Source: Solirubrobacterales bacterium
Lineage (GTDB): Bacteria > Actinomycetota > Thermoleophilia > Solirubrobacterales > 70-9
Direction of reading: 5' to 3'
NCBI GenBank assembly: GCA_023958085.1
Contig: JAMLGI010000003.1
Coordinates: 62,001 to 126,000 of the forward strand
DNA length: 64,000 nucleotides
A model generated the notes under the pieces. The model saw only the letters and a list, made by a program, of their open reading frames with translations, did not search any database and was not told where the DNA came from. The translations under genes and the position numbers were made by a program. Shown piece after piece: positions 60,100-64,000 of the stretch. Position 1 is the stretch's first letter; every line of letters begins with the position of its first letter.

Positions 60100-61017
60100 T
60101 CAGCCGGGTGGGGAGATGTCGCAGTGTTTCCAGCTTCCGCGGGCGTTGCTGCGGGCCTTCCGTTCGGCCTGGCGATATGCGCGGTAGCGCCGGAACGGAC
60201 CGTCGTACGGGTAGGCCGAGGCGAGTCCCCGCCGGACCAGGGTCAGACCGAGATCCCGGCCGCCCTGGTCGATGTAGGCGAGCAGTCGGCCGTAGTGGTC
60301 GCGACGGTCCTGGGTCGGATCGGCGCTCACCGTGACCCGGCCACGAGCAAGCCGTTTCATCGCGGCCGAAGCGACCGGACCGCCGCACTCGATCCCGCCG
60401 TGAACCTCGGGGGTGTCGATTCCGATCATCCGGATCGTCTCGACGGTACCGGCCGGAGTCCGGACCGAGATCGTGTCACCATCGGCGACGGAAACCACCG
60501 GGCCACGGAACCTGGCCGGTGTGCGGGACGGCGGGCCAACTCCGCCCGAGCCACCCCCGGCGGCTTTCGAACAGGGGCAGGGCAGGGACCGGCAGGCGAT
60601 CCCGTCCCCGTCGGCATCAAGGTTGAAGGGATCACCGTTCAGCAGATAGAGCTGGGCGCCTGCCTGATCGGCGAAGTCACCGCAGTCGACATCTCCCCCG
60701 CTGCGGGCGAGGGTCCGGGCCCTGACCCGGATTCGGGCGGCGGCACGCCGTTCGGCCCGGGCCGCCCGACGCAACCGCACCCGCCTGCGACGCTCGGCGG
60801 CCCGGCGGACAGCCCGTTCCCGGAGCCGCTCCGCCCGCTGCCGGGCCCGCTCCCGTCGAGCCTGCCGACGCTGCCGTGCTCGCTGCTTTGCGGTCGTGAC
60901 CGGGTCCGACCGTACCTGCGGGGCCGAGCTGTCGGCCGCCGTTCCACCGCATCCGGTTCCGACGGCCGCCCCCAAACCCAGAGAGACGAGAATCAGGATC
61001 ACGGCCCGGACGGTCAT
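60100..61017 (-). CDS. Lipoprotein nuclease: Excalibur-like plus SNase domain
   Basis: 305 residues. Signal and lipobox-like start (VILILVSLGLGAAVGTGCGG), then an Arg-rich segment (~45-115) of uncertain structure. Residues ~115-150 carry an Excalibur-like motif (DVDCGDFADQAGAQLYL, LDADGDGIACRSLPC; the DxDxDGxxC calcium loop). The C-terminal SNase fold has VSVADGDTISV, IRMIGIDTPEV and HYGRLLAYIDQGGRDL. Predicted to be tethered outside the membrane and to cut DNA/RNA. The basic spacer may bind nucleic acid. Confidence 0.88.
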   Translation of the reverse strand: MTVRAVILILVSLGLGAAVGTGCGGTAADSSAPQVRSDPVTTAKQRARQRRQARRERARQRAERLRERAVRRAAERRRRVRLRRAARAERRAAARIRVRARTLARSGGDVDCGDFADQAGAQLYLLNGDPFNLDADGDGIACRSLPCPCSKAAGGGSGGVGPPSRTPARFRGPVVSVADGDTISVRTPAGTVETIRMIGIDTPEVHGGIECGGPVASAAMKRLARGRVTVSADPTQDRRDHYGRLLAYIDQGGRDLGLTLVRRGLASAYPYDGPFRRYRAYRQAERKARSNARGSWKHCDISPPG

Positions 61018-61038
61018 TTCAGCTGATCCCCGGTGCGG

Positions 61039-61494
61039 TCAGCGGGGTTCCCAGGCGTCGCTCTGCTCGGCCAGTTCACGGACATGCGGAGGCAGTTCAC
61101 CGGAGGTCAGGTCTTCCAGAGTCACCGACTCGAGTACGGCCCGCAGGTTTGCCCGCACCGCGATCCAGACGTTCTGGAGCTCGACCGCGTTGCCTCGGTA
61201 GGAGATCGACTCCGGCGGTTCGGACTGGACGTTGGCGATCGGTCCCTCGACCGCCCGGATCACATCCGCAACCGAAACCTCGGCCGCCGGCCGAGCCAGC
61301 CAGTATCCGCCCTTGGCGCCCCGCCTGGCCCGAACGATCCCGGCCCGTTTCAGGTCGAGCAGGATGTGTTCAAGGAACTGGAGCGGAATCTCCTGGGAGT
61401 CCGCGAGTCGTTCGCCCTTGACCGGGCCGTCGGGCGATGCCGCCAGCTCGAGCGCGGCCCGCACCGCGTAATCGCTTTTTGCCGAGACCCGCAC
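61039..61494 (-). CDS. Rrf2-family transcriptional regulator without Fe-S cysteines
   Basis: 151 residues, GTG start. SAKSDYAVRAALELAASPDGPVK, then IPLQFLEHILLDLKRAGIVRARRGAKGGYWLARP is the Rrf2 winged helix. No cysteine occurs in the protein, so it is not an IscR/NsrR-type Fe-S sensor; CymR-like sensing of sulfur metabolites is an alternative. TTAACT lies 6 nt before the GTG. Next to the TauE-like permease, 54 bp away. Confidence 0.9.
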   Translation of the reverse strand: MRVSAKSDYAVRAALELAASPDGPVKGERLADSQEIPLQFLEHILLDLKRAGIVRARRGAKGGYWLARPAAEVSVADVIRAVEGPIANVQSEPPESISYRGNAVELQNVWIAVRANLRAVLESVTLEDLTSGELPPHVRELAEQSDAWEPR

Positions 61495-61548
61495 CGGCCT
61501 AGTTAACCATCAGGACCGGTTTCCGTACTTTTCCCACCGAAAATTCAA

Positions 61549-62541
61549 CTATTCCCGGGGAGAGTCGGGGCCGGACCCGCTGTCGGTCTCGGCCGGAGCC
61601 GATGAGGAGGCGTTGGCCTCCTGTTTCCCGGCCTGGGCCGCTTCCGTTTCCGCCCTGATCGCCGAGGCGGGACGGAACCGCTGATACCAGCGGGGTGCCA
61701 TCAGAATCAGGGTGAATCCGAGTCCGGCAACCAGCGCCGCGATCGGCCAGACCAGCGGGTCGCCCTTCTGGACGGTCGCGAACCCGGACAGCACCAGGAC
61801 GACTCCGAGCGCCACCCGGATCTTGTCCTGCGGAACCTTGCCGATCAGGGCGGTGCCGAGCACCACGCCCGGGATCGAGCCGATCAGGATGTTTCCGGCC
61901 AGGCCGAGATCGACGTTGCCGTGGCCGAAGTGGGCGATTCCGGCCGCCCAGAGCACGATCGCCGCGTGGAACACGTCAGTCCCGACCACGTGCTTGGGAG
62001 TGAGCCTGAAAACCGCGATCAGGAGGATCGCCACCACGGTGCCGGAACCGGCCGAGGTGACCCCGATCACGAAACCGGTGGTGGCCCCGATCACCACGGC
62101 GGCAACCTTGTGCCGGCGCTCGATCTTGAAAGTGTCACGCTCGTTCAGGGTCCGGGCCAGGATCAGGGCGCGGGCCAGGGTGATCACACCCAGCATCAGC
62201 AGGGTGCCGCCGAGTACCGCGTAGACCAGCGAGTCGAGTTTCTCCGCGCCGATCTGCTTCTCCACCCAGGCGACCAGCTGAACCCCGAAGACCGCGGACG
62301 GCACCGAGCCGACCGCCAGCCAGAGGACCAGACCCATGTTCACGGTCTTCAGCCGGTAGTGACGCCACCCACCGACGGTCTTGGTGATCGCCGCGTAGAG
62401 AATGTCGGTTCCGATCGCCGTGGTCGGCGAAACCCCGAAGAGCAGGATCAGAAGCGGGGTCATCAAGGCACCACCACCCATACCGGTCATTCCGACCAAC
62501 ACGCCGATGCCAAATCCGAAGAAGATGATTGCGATGTCCAA
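61549..62541 (-). CDS. TauE/SafE-family anion permease
   Basis: 330 residues from the TTG at 62541; the frame extends upstream past the ABC gene promoter and is not used. About 8 membrane helices; the first, IIFFGFGIGVLVGMTGMGGGALMTPLLILLF in part, has the GxGGG motif of TauE/SafE. The C-tail is soluble (EAAQAGKQEANASSSAPAE). It probably exports or imports a sulfite/sulfonate-like anion. TAAATT (62603-62608) is a likely -10, placing the start of transcription at an inverted repeat. Confidence 0.85.
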   Translation of the reverse strand: MDIAIIFFGFGIGVLVGMTGMGGGALMTPLLILLFGVSPTTAIGTDILYAAITKTVGGWRHYRLKTVNMGLVLWLAVGSVPSAVFGVQLVAWVEKQIGAEKLDSLVYAVLGGTLLMLGVITLARALILARTLNERDTFKIERRHKVAAVVIGATTGFVIGVTSAGSGTVVAILLIAVFRLTPKHVVGTDVFHAAIVLWAAGIAHFGHGNVDLGLAGNILIGSIPGVVLGTALIGKVPQDKIRVALGVVLVLSGFATVQKGDPLVWPIAALVAGLGFTLILMAPRWYQRFRPASAIRAETEAAQAGKQEANASSSAPAETDSGSGPDSPRE

Positions 62542-62576
62542 AAGGGGGTGCCCCGATCCGCTCTGAGGGAAGGCGG

Positions 62577-62596
62577 GAGAGTCACTCTCGACTCTC
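62577..62596. promoter_or_regulatory. Inverted repeat at the TauE transcription start
   Basis: GAGAGTC-N6-GACTCTC, immediately downstream of the TAAATT -10 (62603-62608, minus strand). Could be an operator for the neighbouring Rrf2-type regulator or a leader hairpin. Confidence 0.5.
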
Positions 62597-62696
62597 TTGA
62601 CCAATTTAGTTGGGAATGAAGACCCGGGCATGGTACAGATCGGGGCGATCGGAGGTGCCCCCGGTGCGTCACGGAGGACATTCCGGCCACGCCTTC

Positions 62697-62702
62697 TAGA
62701 CT
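62697..62702 (+). promoter_or_regulatory. -10 box of the ABC ATPase gene
   Basis: TAGACT, 8 nt before the GTG at 62711; sets that start. Confidence 0.5.
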
Positions 62703-62710
62703 TCCGCACC

Positions 62711-63493
62711 GTGAGTGCGATCCTTTCGGCCCGGGATGTCGGCCACAGCTTTGGCGGGTTGACCGCGCTCGCGGGTGTCGATCTGGCAGTCGGGGAAGGT
62801 GAGATCATCAGCCTTGTCGGATCCTCGGGATGCGGCAAGTCGACCCTGCTCGAACTGATCGCCGGGCTCGGCCATCCCGACCGCGGTGAGATCGCGATCA
62901 AGGGCGGAGTTACGGCCGCGGCGCGGCTTGCTTCCTGCGCCTGGATGCCCCAGCGGGACTGCCTGCTCCCCTGGCTCCCGGCGCTGGACAACGCGGCCCT
63001 GGCGGCCCGCAACCAGGGACGCTCCCGTCGGGCTGCCCGAGCCGAGGCCGACGAGATGTTCCGTCGAGTGGGGCTGGCCGGCTTCGAGCGGACCATGCCG
63101 GACGAACTCTCGGGCGGGATGCGCCAACGAGTGGCGTTTCTCCGGACCTTTCTGTCCGGCAAGGCGCTGCTGCTGCTCGACGAGCCGTTCGCCTCCCTCG
63201 ACGCCCTGACCCGAGGTGAGCTTCAGGAGTGGCTGCTGCCACTGCTCCGGGAGGAGGGCCGTTCGGTCATCCTGGTCACCCACGACATCGAGGAAGCGCT
63301 CTACCTGTCCGATCGGGTTGCGGTGCTCTCCCCCCGGCCAGCCCGGGTGAGCGCCTGGATGGCCGGCCTGCGCGATGAGACCGGTACCCGCCGGCACGTG
63401 GTGAGTGCGGCCGCCTTCAACCGCCGCCGGGAGCAGCTCTCCGATCTGCTTCAGGCCGGCCGGAACGGCAACCCGGATGGGGATCCAGAGTGA
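62711..63493 (+). CDS. ABC transporter ATP-binding protein (SsuB/TauB/ThiZ-type)
   Basis: 260 residues from the GTG at 62711. Walker A VGSSGCGKSTLLE, Q-loop WMPQRDCLLPW, signature LSGGMRQRVAFLRTF, Walker B LLLLDEPFASLD, H-loop VTHDIEEAL. The family drives uptake of sulfonates, nitrate or thiamine precursors. The permease follows with a GTGA overlap. The TauE-like gene diverges upstream. Confidence 0.92.
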   Translation: MSAILSARDVGHSFGGLTALAGVDLAVGEGEIISLVGSSGCGKSTLLELIAGLGHPDRGEIAIKGGVTAAARLASCAWMPQRDCLLPWLPALDNAALAARNQGRSRRAARAEADEMFRRVGLAGFERTMPDELSGGMRQRVAFLRTFLSGKALLLLDEPFASLDALTRGELQEWLLPLLREEGRSVILVTHDIEEALYLSDRVAVLSPRPARVSAWMAGLRDETGTRRHVVSAAAFNRRREQLSDLLQAGRNGNPDGDPE

Positions 63494-64000
63494 GACGGTG
63501 GCTGCCGCCCCTCATTCTGCTCGCAGGGTTGGTCGGTCTCTGGCAGATCGCGGCGTCCAGCGGTCTCATGGCCGACCTGCTCAACCTCGAGTCCTTCCTG
63601 GTCCCGTCACCGGCCGAGATCGGCTCGGTGCTCTGGAGCGACCGCGGAATTCTCGCCGATAACGCCCGGGTCACCGCTGTGGAGATCCTGGCCGGTTTCC
63701 TGGTTGCCTTCGTGACCGGCCTCGGGGTCGCCACTCTCTTTCACCTGTCCGGGCTCATGCGACGGGCCGGCTACCCGCTGGTGGTCGCATCACAAACCAT
63801 CCCGGTGATCCTGATCGCCCCGGTACTGGTGGTCTGGTTCGGCTACGGCATCGGACCGAAACTGGCCGTGATCGCCCTGATCTGTTTCTTCCCGATAACC
63901 GTCAATGCGCTCGACGGGCTGCGCCGGACCGATCCCGACGCGATCAGGATGATGCGGTCGCTGGATGCGAGCCGGCGCCGGATCTTCTTTGCGGTCGAGG
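63490..64000 (+). CDS. ABC transporter permease (SsuC/ThiX-type), N-terminal part
   Basis: 170 residues seen, running off the right edge. Starts at the GTG overlapping the ATPase stop; translation gives MRRWLPPLILLAGLVGLWQI, then LVPSPAEIGSVLW, TAVEILAGFLVAFVTGLGVA, ASQTIPVILIAPVLVVWFGY and LDGLRRTDPDAIRMMRSLDA. The IAPVLVVWFGYGIGPK stretch and the late DPD...A loop with the EAA-like ATPase contact are typical of SsuC/TauC permeases. The binding protein is not in the window. Confidence 0.88.
   Translation, partial: MRRWLPPLILLAGLVGLWQIAASSGLMADLLNLESFLVPSPAEIGSVLWSDRGILADNARVTAVEILAGFLVAFVTGLGVATLFHLSGLMRRAGYPLVVASQTIPVILIAPVLVVWFGYGIGPKLAVIALICFFPITVNALDGLRRTDPDAIRMMRSLDASRRRIFFAVE

Overview
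The window is a very GC-rich, densely coding chromosome segment. Gene content suggests a Gram-positive-like actinobacterium, most likely class Thermoleophilia (Solirubrobacterales-like). This rests on the tilS-hpt-ftsH-fol block, Arg/Pro-rich secreted proteins with the GxGxVxSxPxGIxCGxxC domain, a wide acyl-CoA/lipid metabolism set, and many start codons directly downstream of a TANNNT -10 box. The lineage is an inference from style and gene order; no rRNA marker is present. I saw no tRNA, rRNA, CRISPR array, integrase or transposase, so this reads as ordinary chromosome with scattered accessory genes.

Layout. 1-8.3 kb (minus strand): a cyclase with MerR-like HTH modules, tilS, hpt, ftsH, then folP-folB-folK, with a secreted repeat protein inserted between ftsH and folP. 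8.3-10.9 kb: an acyltransferase/epimerase operon and two small coiled-coil proteins. 11-17.9 kb: a large multidomain cell-wall protein, an unknown conserved gene, and a GMC oxidoreductase cluster ending in a CrtC/tocopherol-cyclase-like protein. 17.9-24.7 kb: HAD phosphatase, S8 protease with an altered triad, fused beta-oxidation enzyme, DEAD-box helicase and cold-shock gene. 24.7-35.6 kb: MBL hydrolase, CoA-transferase, MFS exporter, GGDEF-EAL protein, cyclopropane synthase, second cold-shock gene, PadR regulator and RecD2 helicase. 35.6-41.4 kb: beta-lactamase-like protein, CueP copper lipoprotein, an ECF-sigma/HTH/ImmA-type protease operon, and a FAD oxidase. 41.5-50.7 kb: MacB/FtsX-like ABC exporter, FRG-domain protein, glycosyltransferase plus UDP-GlcNAc 2-epimerase, and acyl-CoA dehydrogenase. 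50.8-57.4 kb: small proteins, peroxiredoxin, methyltransferase, cation exchanger, ArsA-like ATPase and PPK2. 57.4-64 kb: MoxR/VWA pair, DUF167 protein, nuclease lipoprotein, Rrf2 regulator, TauE-like permease, and the start of an SsuBC-type ABC transporter.

Genes working together: the 37964-39858 operon couples a sigma factor, an XRE-like protein and an ImmA/IrrE-type metalloprotease, and is the best candidate for an undescribed regulatory system. A shared palindromic half-site (TTGACTCG) precedes both beta-oxidation genes (22.7 and 50.7 kb), suggesting one repressor. Two divergent gene pairs (54.7 and 57.4 kb) are separated by only 25-30 bp containing back-to-back -10 boxes. About two dozen genes look leaderless, and this was used to choose starts.
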